From M3007 sp046299435 (lineage in GTDB: Bacteria > Bacteroidota > Bacteroidia > Chitinophagales > Saprospiraceae): a stretch of DNA of 8,413 bases. The notes beneath the pieces were generated by a model. The model searched no databases. It saw only the letters and a list, made by a program, of their open reading frames with translations, and was not told the DNA's origin. The position numbers and the translations under genes are program-made. Position 1 is the stretch's first letter. Each line of letters starts with the position of its first letter. This document shows, piece after piece, positions 1-5,631 of this stretch. Location: assembly GCA_046299435.1 (NCBI GenBank), contig JBKBIC010000205.1, positions 1 to 8,413 of the forward strand, given 5' to 3'.

Positions 1-60
1 CCCCTGAAGGGGGAGTCTTCTCCAGATGCAGGCTCCCCCTTCGGGGGGCTGGGGGGAGAG
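1..60. repeat. Inverted pair of C-run/G-run palindromic repeats inside the M23 coding region
   Basis: Bases 1-15 read CCCCTGAAGGGGGAG. Bases 33-60 carry the opposite orientation: CTCCCCC, TTC, six G, CT, six G, AGAG. The two copies are separated by 17 bases and could pair through GGGGGAG (9-15) with CTCCCCC (33-39). The right copy can also fold on itself, pairing 33-39 with 52-58 or 35-39 with 43-47. Copy 1 is cut by the window edge. The unit is translated as a Gly/Pro/Ser-rich stretch just before the FYTLYGHL strand, probably a surface loop. It resembles the REP-like GC palindromes that I recall as scattered through Bacteroidota genomes; this is from memory and was not checked. Confidence 0.7.
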
Positions 61-1674
61 GCCACGCTCACGTTTTACACCCTCTACGGCCACCTCACAG
101 AAGGCTCGCTCGACGGGCTTTTTGTGGGAAAAGAATTCAAAAACGGCGAAAAACTGTGCGAAATCGGCCCAATGCCCATCAATGGCAACTGGTCGCCGCA
201 CCTCCATTTTCAAGTCATGCTCGACGATTTGGGCATGGTGGGCGATTTCCCCGGCGTGGCTTTCCCCGAAAAACGCGCCATCTGGACGAGCCTTTGCCCC
301 GACCCGATGCTGCTGCTCACTGGGCAATTTTCGCCAAAACCCGCCGCCATGCCCGCTGCCGAAATCCTCGGTTTCCGCCGCGAGCATCTGGGCAAAAACC
401 TCAGCGTCTCGTACCAAAAACCGCTGAAAATCGAGCGCGGCTGGCGGCAATATCTGTTCGACGACACAGGCCGTCGCTACTTGGACACAGTGAACAACGT
501 CGCGCACGTCGGCCACGAACACCCCCGCGTGGTGCGCGCCGGGCAGCGGCAAATGGCGGTTTTGAACACCAACACACGGTATTTGCACGAAAGCATCGTC
601 CGTTTTGCGGAAGAACTGCTGAGCACATTCCCCCTTCAGGGGGGCGGGGGGGCAGGCACCGGGCTGGTCGCGTTTTTCGTCAACAGCGGCAGCGAGGCCA
701 ATGAGTTGGCCCTGCGGCTGGCGAAAAACTTCACTGGCCAGCGCGATTTTTTGGCCGTCGAGCATGGCTATCACGGCAACACGAATGCCTGCGTGGAGGT
801 CAGTTCCTACAAATTCGACGGCCCCGGCGGCACGGGCGCACCCGTGCACACGCACGTCGTGCCGATGCCCGATGTGTTTCGCGGCATTTTTCGCGCCGAC
901 GACCCGGCTGCCGGGCTGAAATATGCCGCCGAAGTGGGCAAAAAAATCTCGGAAATCCGCGCCGCCGGGCGCGGCGTGGCAGGTTTCATCTGCGAATCGG
1001 TCATCAGTTGCGGCGGGCAAGTGACGCTACCGCCCGGCTATTTGGCCGAAGCCTTCCGGCTCGTGCGGGCGGCGGGCGGCCTTTGCATCGCCGACGAGGT
1101 GCAGACGGGCTGCGGGCGACACGGCCAGCATTTTTGGGCGTTCGAGGAGCATGGCGCGCTGCCCGACATCGTGACCATCGGCAAACCCATCGGCAACGGC
1201 CACCCGCTCGGAGCCGTCGTCACGACGCGCGCGGTGGCCGAGGCATTTGCCAACGGCATGGAATATTTCAACACATTCGGCGGCAATCCAGTGTCCTGCG
1301 CCATTGGCCGGGAGGTGCTGCGCGTCATCCGCGAGGAAGGTTTGCAGCAAAACGCGCTGGAAGTTGGGCAGTATTTAAGCGGGCAGTTGCGCGCGTTGGC
1401 CGGGCAGTTTCCCGTCATCGGCGACGTACGCGGGCCGGGGCTTTTCCTCGGTTTTGAGTTGGTCAAAGACCCCGAAACGCTCGCTCCGGCAGCCGAGCAA
1501 GCGACGTATTTGGCCAATCGGATGCGCGAACTGGGCGTGCTGATGAGCACCGACGGCCCGCTGCACAACGTGCTGAAAATCAAGCCGCCCATCGCGTTCA
1601 GCCGCCGCGACGCGGACTTTTTGACCGACACGCTGGCGCGCGTGCTGCGGGAGGATTTCATGCAGGTGGGGTGA
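1..1674 (+). CDS. M23 peptidase-like / class III aminotransferase (phospho-lyase type) fusion, 5' end outside window
   Basis: The frame is open from base 1 to the TGA at 1672-1674 (557 codons), so the start lies upstream. Codons 1-100 are the end of an M23 (LytM-like) domain, with the YGHL strand at codons 29-32 and the zinc-ligand motif HLHFQ at 67-71. Codons 120-557 are a complete class III PLP aminotransferase fold: NSGSEAN phosphate-binding loop (228-234), E332, DEVQTG with the PLP-ring Asp365, and the Schiff-base Lys395 in GKPIGNGHPLGAV. The GKPIGNGHP context and EYFNTFGGNP resemble the AGXT2L/ETNPPL group, whose studied members are phospho-lyases acting on phosphoethanolamine or phosphohydroxylysine. 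Known bacterial relatives carry an N-terminal APH-type kinase before the M23 and aminotransferase domains, so a kinase just left of the window is likely (inference). Substrate cannot be told. An ATG at 124 falls inside the M23 domain and is not the true start. Two G/C-run repeat inserts are translated in frame (codons about 1-20 and 210-221). Confidence 0.93.
   Translation, partial: PLKGESSPDAGSPFGGLGGEATLTFYTLYGHLTEGSLDGLFVGKEFKNGEKLCEIGPMPINGNWSPHLHFQVMLDDLGMVGDFPGVAFPEKRAIWTSLCPDPMLLLTGQFSPKPAAMPAAEILGFRREHLGKNLSVSYQKPLKIERGWRQYLFDDTGRRYLDTVNNVAHVGHEHPRVVRAGQRQMAVLNTNTRYLHESIVRFAEELLSTFPLQGGGGAGTGLVAFFVNSGSEANELALRLAKNFTGQRDFLAVEHGYHGNTNACVEVSSYKFDGPGGTGAPVHTHVVPMPDVFRGIFRADDPAAGLKYAAEVGKKISEIRAAGRGVAGFICESVISCGGQVTLPPGYLAEAFRLVRAAGGLCIADEVQTGCGRHGQHFWAFEEHGALPDIVTIGKPIGNGHPLGAVVTTRAVAEAFANGMEYFNTFGGNPVSCAIGREVLRVIREEGLQQNALEVGQYLSGQLRALAGQFPVIGDVRGPGLFLGFELVKDPETLAPAAEQATYLANRMRELGVLMSTDGPLHNVLKIKPPIAFSRRDADFLTDTLARVLREDFMQVG
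630..652. repeat. Third copy of the C-run/G-run palindromic repeat, inside the aminotransferase domain
   Basis: Five C, TTCA, six G, one C, then seven G: nearly the same unit as at 33-56. It is read in frame as FPLQGGGGAGTG, between the helix ending ELLSTFP and the strand LVAFFVNSGSEAN. In related enzymes this loop is usually only a few residues long, so the repeat looks like an in-frame insertion or replacement in a tolerant loop. That comparison rests on general family knowledge, not an alignment. Confidence 0.7.
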
Positions 1675-1717
1675 TGGCTCGCCGGGAATCTTCGCAGGAT
1701 TTTTTACGGAATAAGCC

Positions 1718-1725
1718 TAACTTTG
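1718..1725 (+). promoter_or_regulatory. Bacteroidota -7 promoter element TAACTTTG upstream of the DUF3800 gene
   Basis: TAACTTTG matches the Bacteroidota primary-sigma -7 consensus TAnnTTTG exactly. No clear -33 TTTG lies about 19-20 bases upstream; the nearest is a TTCG at 1691-1694 with a longer spacer. Transcription would start near base 1731, giving a leader of roughly 75 bases that ends in a T-rich stretch (1785-1793) before the ATG at 1809. It would separate the DUF3800 gene from the upstream enzyme gene, which ends 134 bases earlier. Confidence 0.45.
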
Positions 1726-1808
1726 CACCACAGTCGAGAGGCCTGACCTTTTTGGGCCGAGAGAACTTGGTTTCTCCTTGACTGTTTTTTTTTGCCCATA
1801 TCCCTCCC

Positions 1809-2501
1809 ATGCACCTCCTCTATTGCGATGAGTCTGGTTCGGTTCCTGACCCCAATCAAGCGCATTTTGTGCTGGCAGGTCTTTCATTGTTTGAGCGTCA
1901 AGGCTACTGGATAGCGAATGAACTCGATAAAATCGCAGCGACTTTCAACCCTGCCGACCCCGGCAGCGTAGAACTGCATGGCAACGCAATGCTTGCTGGG
2001 CGTGGTTTCTGGCGACAGTTTCCTAAAGAAAATAGGATTCGGGCAGTGAGCAACGCGCTGCAAATCTTCCAGTCGTCTCATCCTGCAAACAGGGCATTCG
2101 CCTGCGTCATCAACAAAAAAGCAGCATCCCCAATGAACCCGATAGAGCTGGCATTTGAGCAGATTGCAAGCCGTTTCGACCGTTTTTTGATGCGCCTTCA
2201 CAAAACCGGCGACAGCCAGCGCGGCATTGTCATTTTTGATAAATCCACTTACGAATCCACCATTCAATCGCTTGCAACCGATTTTAGGACGGTCGGCCAC
2301 ACATGGGGCGTACTCCGCAACCTTGCCGAAGTCCCGCTTTTTTTAGATTCCAAAGCCTCTCGACTGATTCAACTGGCCGATTTAATTGCTTATGCTGCGT
2401 TTCGCAAATACGAAAAAGGGGACGGCGCGTTCTTTGCTCTCGTGGAGCCTCGGCTGGATTCAGAGGGAGGAGTCGTACATGGGCTTTATGAAAGGCTTTG
2501 A
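1809..2501 (+). CDS. DUF3800 domain-containing protein
   Basis: This 230-residue protein covers the usual length of a single-domain DUF3800 protein (PF12686, a predicted RNase H-like fold). The N-terminal strand ends in the hallmark DESG motif (D7 E8 S9 G10) and is followed by FVLAGLSL. E55-L-H57-G is the second expected acidic/His element, IVIFDKS gives D144, and the C-terminal block LDSKASRLIQLADLIAYA supplies D180 and D191. The acidic residues are spread as expected for a metal-dependent nuclease-like centre, but no activity is established for most of the family. No signal peptide is seen, so it is probably cytoplasmic. By eye the gene is clearly less GC-rich than its neighbours and uses more A/T-ending codons, consistent with an accessory gene acquired by transfer. 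Members are often found in mobile or defence-associated regions, but no partner gene is visible here. The start is the first ATG, preceded by CCCTCC rather than a Shine-Dalgarno sequence, which is common in this phylum. Confidence 0.85.
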   Translation: MHLLYCDESGSVPDPNQAHFVLAGLSLFERQGYWIANELDKIAATFNPADPGSVELHGNAMLAGRGFWRQFPKENRIRAVSNALQIFQSSHPANRAFACVINKKAASPMNPIELAFEQIASRFDRFLMRLHKTGDSQRGIVIFDKSTYESTIQSLATDFRTVGHTWGVLRNLAEVPLFLDSKASRLIQLADLIAYAAFRKYEKGDGAFFALVEPRLDSEGGVVHGLYERL

Positions 2502-2665
2502 CAGCTCAAAACGCCGCTTTTTTCAAACGCAACGTACTTTTACGCCACCGCCGTTGCGGGGCCGAAAATTCAATCCAAACCAGTGCCGGGCGGACTTCAT
2601 GGCATCCTCAAATCATTGATTGCCAAGTTGTTGGAGCCGCCTGCGCCAGTCAATCGAACATTTCC

Positions 2666-4051
2666 ATGAAAAACTATCTGCTCAGTTTTTGCCTGTCCTT
2701 GCCGTTCGTGGCCTTCGCCCAAGCGGACGCGCGGCTGGAATACATCAAAAAACACAAGGAATTCGCCATCGAGGAAATGGAACGGGCGGGCGTGCCGGCG
2801 AGCATCAAACTGGGACAGGCCATCCTCGAAAGCAACGCCGGGCAAAGCACGCTGGCCATCCAAGCCAACAACCACTTCGGCATCAAATGCGGCAACGATT
2901 GGGACGGCAAATCCTATTACAAAGAAGACGACGACCGCGACGGCAACGGCAACATCGTCAAATCCTGCTTCCGCAAATACAAGGACGCGGAGGATTGCTA
3001 CGAAGACCACTCGGACTTCCTGCGCGACCCCAAAAAATACAACCGCTACGGGTTCCTCTTCCGGCTCGACCAGCGGGACTACAAATCTTGGGCTTACGGC
3101 CTGCAATCGGCTGGCTACGCGACCTCCGACACCTACGCCGAGTCGCTCATCCGCGTCATTGAGGCGTACAAACTGTACGAGTTTGACGAAATGTCGGGCG
3201 GCGAAGTGCCGCCACCGATTTCCAACCGCCGCAGCGTCGGGCGCGTGAACGACGTGAAAGTCGTGCTGGCCAAAGAAGGCGAGACCATCGAGGACATCGC
3301 CCGCATCTATCGCCTCGCCACCGAAAAAATCATCGAATACAACGACCGGGGCTACCTGCGTAGCGACAAATTGAAACAGAACACCCGCGTCTTCATCCAG
3401 AAAAAACAAAAGCGTTGGCATGGCCGCGCCAAGTTCCATTTCGTGCGCGACAACCAGACGATGTTCGACATCTCGCAGCAGTACGGCATCCGGCTGGAAA
3501 AACTCCTGAGCGGCAACAAAATGGACGCAGGCGAAGAACCAGCCAACGGCGAGCAAGTGCGCTTGCGCGGTTTTTTCTGGAAAAAAGGCCCCAAACCGCG
3601 CCTCCGCCCAGCCAACGACCCCAGCAAACCGACTTCGCCGAACGGCACCGACCCGCGCCCATCCACGACCACGCCTGCCAACGGCAAACTCACGCCCGAC
3701 GGCGAGGAACTTTTTGAGATTGGCGAGGGCGAAGTGAAAAACGACAAGGACAAACCCGGCCAACCGGGCGGCAACAAACCTGCCACCACCGGCACGCCTT
3801 ACCCGTCCGACCCTGCTTCGACGGGCACAAAACCGACGGACACCAACGTGAAGCCACACATCCCGCCGCCAGTCACGCGCCCGAACCCACCCGCTAAGCC
3901 CGCCGGACAAGGTGTTTATCACACCATCGTGAAAGGCGATACCCTGTACAGCGTCTCCAAAAAGTACGGCACCACAGTCGCCCGCATCAAAGAACTCAAC
4001 AACATGACCGACGACAACATCAGAATCGGCCAATCCCTCCGGGTGCAGTGA
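2666..4051 (+). CDS. Secreted glucosaminidase (GH73-like) with LysM modules
   Basis: A 461-residue predicted peptidoglycan hydrolase. Residues 1-18 or 1-20 form a signal peptide (MKNYLLSF, hydrophobic core, then VAFAQA), which fixes the ATG at 2666; the same frame runs back to a TTG at 2498 without adding plausible protein. Residues about 24-175 are the glucosaminidase domain: the likely catalytic Glu55 in AILESNAGQS, then ANNHFGIKC, the CFRKY and DHSDFL blocks, and YATSDTYAESLIRVIE. It should cleave N-acetylglucosamine linkages of peptidoglycan in the periplasm or at the septum. Residues about 196-248 and 257-305 are diverged LysM-like modules. A Pro/Thr-rich linker (about 315-417) leads to a canonical LysM at 418-461 (YHTIVKGDTLYSVSKKYGTT), which binds glycan chains. 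An Asp-rich loop at 87-97 (EDDDRDGNGNI) resembles a Ca-binding DxDxDG loop. The 164-base leader holds a weak TACTTTTA element at 2535-2542. A terminator follows the gene. Confidence 0.92.
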   Translation: MKNYLLSFCLSLPFVAFAQADARLEYIKKHKEFAIEEMERAGVPASIKLGQAILESNAGQSTLAIQANNHFGIKCGNDWDGKSYYKEDDDRDGNGNIVKSCFRKYKDAEDCYEDHSDFLRDPKKYNRYGFLFRLDQRDYKSWAYGLQSAGYATSDTYAESLIRVIEAYKLYEFDEMSGGEVPPPISNRRSVGRVNDVKVVLAKEGETIEDIARIYRLATEKIIEYNDRGYLRSDKLKQNTRVFIQKKQKRWHGRAKFHFVRDNQTMFDISQQYGIRLEKLLSGNKMDAGEEPANGEQVRLRGFFWKKGPKPRLRPANDPSKPTSPNGTDPRPSTTTPANGKLTPDGEELFEIGEGEVKNDKDKPGQPGGNKPATTGTPYPSDPASTGTKPTDTNVKPHIPPPVTRPNPPAKPAGQGVYHTIVKGDTLYSVSKKYGTTVARIKELNNMTDDNIRIGQSLRVQ

Positions 4052-4057
4052 GGAGGG

Positions 4058-4098
4058 GTGAGACGGTGAGACAGCGAGATAGGTGAGATGGCGAGATG
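4058..4098 (+). repeat. Degenerate 8-base tandem repeat GTGAGAYR, left arm of an inverted repeat
   Basis: Five units can be read: GTGAGACG, GTGAGACA, GCGAGATA, then one extra G, GTGAGATG and GCGAGATG, trailing into ATGAGG. They are the reverse complement of the CTCACCGT family at 4180-4285, but more diverged. The series begins right after the glucosaminidase stop codon; the stop context itself (AGTGAGG) already resembles a unit. Bases 4057-4072 are perfectly complementary to GTCTCACCGTCTCACC, which occurs several times in the right arm. Confidence 0.75.
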
Positions 4099-4121
4099 AT
4101 GAGGCCGCGAGGTAATTATTT

Positions 4122-4170
4122 GAAAGGCCGGAGCAACCATGTTGCCCCAGCCTTTCCATTTTCTTTTTTG
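4122..4170 (+). terminator. Rho-independent-type terminator after the glucosaminidase gene
   Basis: The stem pairs 4123-4137 (AAAGGCCGGAGCAAC) with 4141-4155 (GTTGCCCCAGCCTTT) over 15 positions with two mismatches, around a three-base loop CAT. An extra G-C pair (4122 with 4156) closes the base. It is followed by a T-rich run, ATTTTCTTTTTTG (4158-4170). The T-run makes it directional for plus-strand transcripts; on the minus strand the sequence after the hairpin is A-rich, so termination there would be poor. It lies about 70 bases after the stop codon at 4051, in the centre between the two repeat arms. Confidence 0.75.
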
Positions 4171-4179
4171 CAAGAAAAC

Positions 4180-4285
4180 CTCACCGTCTCACCTCTCACC
4201 TCTCACCGTCTCACCGTCTCACCGTCTCACCGTCTCACCGTCTCACCGTCTCACCTCTCACCGTCTCACCTCTCGCAGTCTCACA
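4180..4285 (+). repeat. Minisatellite of 8-base CTCACCGT and 7-base CTCACCT units, right arm of an inverted repeat
   Basis: Thirteen head-to-tail units run from 4180 to 4279, with unit lengths 8,7,7,8,8,8,8,8,8,7,8,7,8. Eight are exact CTCACCGT (six consecutive at 4202-4249), four are CTCACCT, and the last full unit is the variant CTCGCAGT. A partial unit CTCACA at 4280-4285 contains the stop codon of the minus-strand gene (TCA at 4281-4283). The exact identity of the central copies suggests recent expansion by slippage or unequal exchange. There are no spacers and the units are far too short for a CRISPR array. Together with 4058-4098 it forms an inverted repeat filling the convergent intergenic region. 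Confidence 0.9.
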
Positions 4286-5411
4286 ATTTCAATATATTGA
4301 TACTGTATATGGCCGAAATGCCCATCAGCCCGACGCGCCCGTTGTAAATGTCGCGCCCCCGGACGTAAAGATTATCAATGTTTTTCATGCCGATTTGCGC
4401 CCGGATGCCGAGCCGGCCCTCCATGTCTTTTTTCCCGAAATTTTGCCGCCATTGCAGGCCCAAGACACCGCCAAAATCATTTTTGGTGAAGTCGTTATTG
4501 AAGTTATACACCTTCTTGTTGCGAACGGGTTCCTCCGTGCCATTGACGCGATTGCTAAGCAAACGCCCGTAATACGGCCCGAAAATGAGCGAAAACTTGC
4601 CGTCGCGCCGCAAGTTGACCTCCGGCAGCAGCCCGACGGTGAGCCAAGTTTGGTTGTACGTCAGGTCGCGGTTGATGACGATCAGCCCGGTATCAGAGAG
4701 GGACTCGAAAGATGCTTTCGTGTGCGAAAACTTGCCGGCCACGCCCAGTTCCACGTTTAGGGAAAGGAACCCGCCGCTGCCCTTGAACACCGTCGAAATG
4801 CCCAATTCCCAGCCCGGCCGGGGCGAAAACTTAGGCGCGGGATCCACGCCGATTTGGTTGGTTTTGTACAGGTTGAACACGTTGAGGCCGCCGCGCACCC
4901 GGAACTCGACGCTCGCCGGGTTGAATTCCCGCTCGAACACATATTCCTGCTTGGTCGGGCGGCCATTGCGCGTGCCTTCGGTCGTGACTTGCAGTTCGCG
5001 GCGTTGGAGCAGGAAATAGCGGATTTTTTTCGGGTCGTCGTGCTGCGGGTTCTCGAACAGGTACTCGTCGTAGCCTGCTTCGGTGAGTTTGAAAGGCACG
5101 AATTTCCCGTCGTTTTGGCCGCGCACACGGGCAGAATAGATGATGTCGCCGCCGCGCAGTTCGAGCCGCAGTGTTTCGAGTGTGACCGTGTCGCCGTTTT
5201 CGGGTTTGATGCGAAGGCCTCGCCCGGTCATGGTGGAGTCGTCGGCGATTTGCCAGATTTCGAGGCGGTCGCCCCGGTCGGTCGGCATGAACCAAGTGCC
5301 GTCGAGTCGGGTCAGTTCACGGAAAATGGCCGGTGCGTCCTCGATTTGGGCGAACACCGTCAACGGCATGGCGAATAGGAAAAGGAGTGGTAGTTTTTGT
5401 GAAAAGCGCAT
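4281..5411 (-). CDS. DUF6265-like domain fused to an outer-membrane beta-barrel
   Basis: A 376-residue exported protein. The ATG at 5411 begins a clear signal peptide (MRFSQKLPLLFLFAMPLTVFAQ, cleavage after A21 or so). An in-frame ATG at 5498 would only add a Cys/Arg-rich tail before the signal peptide and was not used. Residues about 30-155 resemble DUF6265: LDGTW (36-40), the W53/MTGRG region, LETLRLE (78-84), IIYSAR, and FENPQHDDPKKIRY (119-132) followed by EGTRNG. The family has no known activity that I can name. Residues about 165-376 are strand-rich and match Bacteroidota outer-membrane barrels of the PF13568 kind: alternating aromatic and polar strands, GWELGISTVF, NDFGGVLGLQWRQNFG, GIRAQIGMKNIDN, and a final strand YSINILKL. 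It probably sits in the outer membrane with the first domain in the periplasm (inference). It converges with the glucosaminidase gene and diverges from the giant protein gene. Confidence 0.78.
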   Translation of the reverse strand: MRFSQKLPLLFLFAMPLTVFAQIEDAPAIFRELTRLDGTWFMPTDRGDRLEIWQIADDSTMTGRGLRIKPENGDTVTLETLRLELRGGDIIYSARVRGQNDGKFVPFKLTEAGYDEYLFENPQHDDPKKIRYFLLQRRELQVTTEGTRNGRPTKQEYVFEREFNPASVEFRVRGGLNVFNLYKTNQIGVDPAPKFSPRPGWELGISTVFKGSGGFLSLNVELGVAGKFSHTKASFESLSDTGLIVINRDLTYNQTWLTVGLLPEVNLRRDGKFSLIFGPYYGRLLSNRVNGTEEPVRNKKVYNFNNDFTKNDFGGVLGLQWRQNFGKKDMEGRLGIRAQIGMKNIDNLYVRGRDIYNGRVGLMGISAIYSINILKL

Positions 5412-5427
5412 GATTGAGAATTGGTTG

Positions 5428-5459
5428 CAAACTTGGAAGGGAGGATTCCTTCGGGCAAA
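5428..5459 (-). promoter_or_regulatory. Candidate Bacteroidota promoter for the minus-strand barrel gene
   Basis: Read on the minus strand, a TTTG (complement of 5456-5459) is followed after 20 bases by CAAGTTTG (complement of 5428-5435). The consensus is TTTG, about 19 bases, then TAnnTTTG, so there is one mismatch (C for T) and nearly ideal spacing. Transcription would start about 10 bases before the ATG at 5411, giving a very short leader. Confidence 0.4.
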
Positions 5460-5562
5460 AAAACGGCAAATCCGGCAAACGCCCGGCCCGGCTCCCATCC
5501 GACGGGCGAAGTTTGTGTACTTTTCGGCAGCCCAAGCCGCATTTCAGATGCTTGTTCGGTCT

Positions 5563-5570
5563 AATATTTG
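5563..5570 (+). promoter_or_regulatory. Possible -7 element AATATTTG upstream of the giant surface protein gene
   Basis: AATATTTG differs from TAnnTTTG by one base, and 17 bases upstream lies TTTC (5542-5545) as a poor -33 match. It would give a leader of about 55 bases. This is the best plus-strand candidate in the 220-base divergent region, but it is weak. Nothing else recognisable is seen in 5412-5631. Confidence 0.25.
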
Positions 5571-5631
5571 AGGGTTGCGAACCGCGAGCATCTTGCTAAC
5601 TGACCACCGACCACTCACAACTTATTCTGCC

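Noticed and set aside
124..126. ATG at 124 as the start of a stand-alone aminotransferase
   Set aside because: The frame is open upstream, and codons before it encode the FYTLYGHL part of the M23 domain, so a start here would cut the domain in two.
1038..1661. 207-residue minus-strand open frame opposite the aminotransferase
   Set aside because: Shadow of the conserved aminotransferase frame; no recognisable motif or start context.
1727..1775. Possible hairpin terminator after the aminotransferase gene
   Set aside because: The GAGAGGCC and GGCCGAGAG stretches offer only about a four-base GGCC pairing; no convincing stem with a T-run was found.
2498..2665. Upstream extension of the glucosaminidase from the TTG at 2498
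   Set aside because: It would place 56 unrelated residues before an obvious signal peptide that starts at the ATG at 2666.
2597..4159. 520-residue minus-strand open frame opposite the glucosaminidase gene
   Set aside because: It is the antisense of a GC-biased coding frame. Its translation is Val/Phe/Ala-rich with no domain, while the plus strand has a signal peptide, GH73 and LysM motifs.
4180..4285. Possible CRISPR array
   Set aside because: The units are 7-8 bases and directly adjacent, with no spacers and no cas genes nearby.
4096..4347. 83-residue plus-strand open frame rich in SPSHRLTV repeats
   Set aside because: It is a translation of the CTCACCGT minisatellite: an 8-base period gives an 8-residue period in any frame. 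It overlaps the terminator and the barrel gene.
5412..5498. Upstream extension of the barrel protein from the ATG at 5498
   Set aside because: The added residues (MGAGPGVCRICRFF...) do not look like real N-terminal protein and would bury the signal peptide starting at 5411; the region also holds the candidate promoter.
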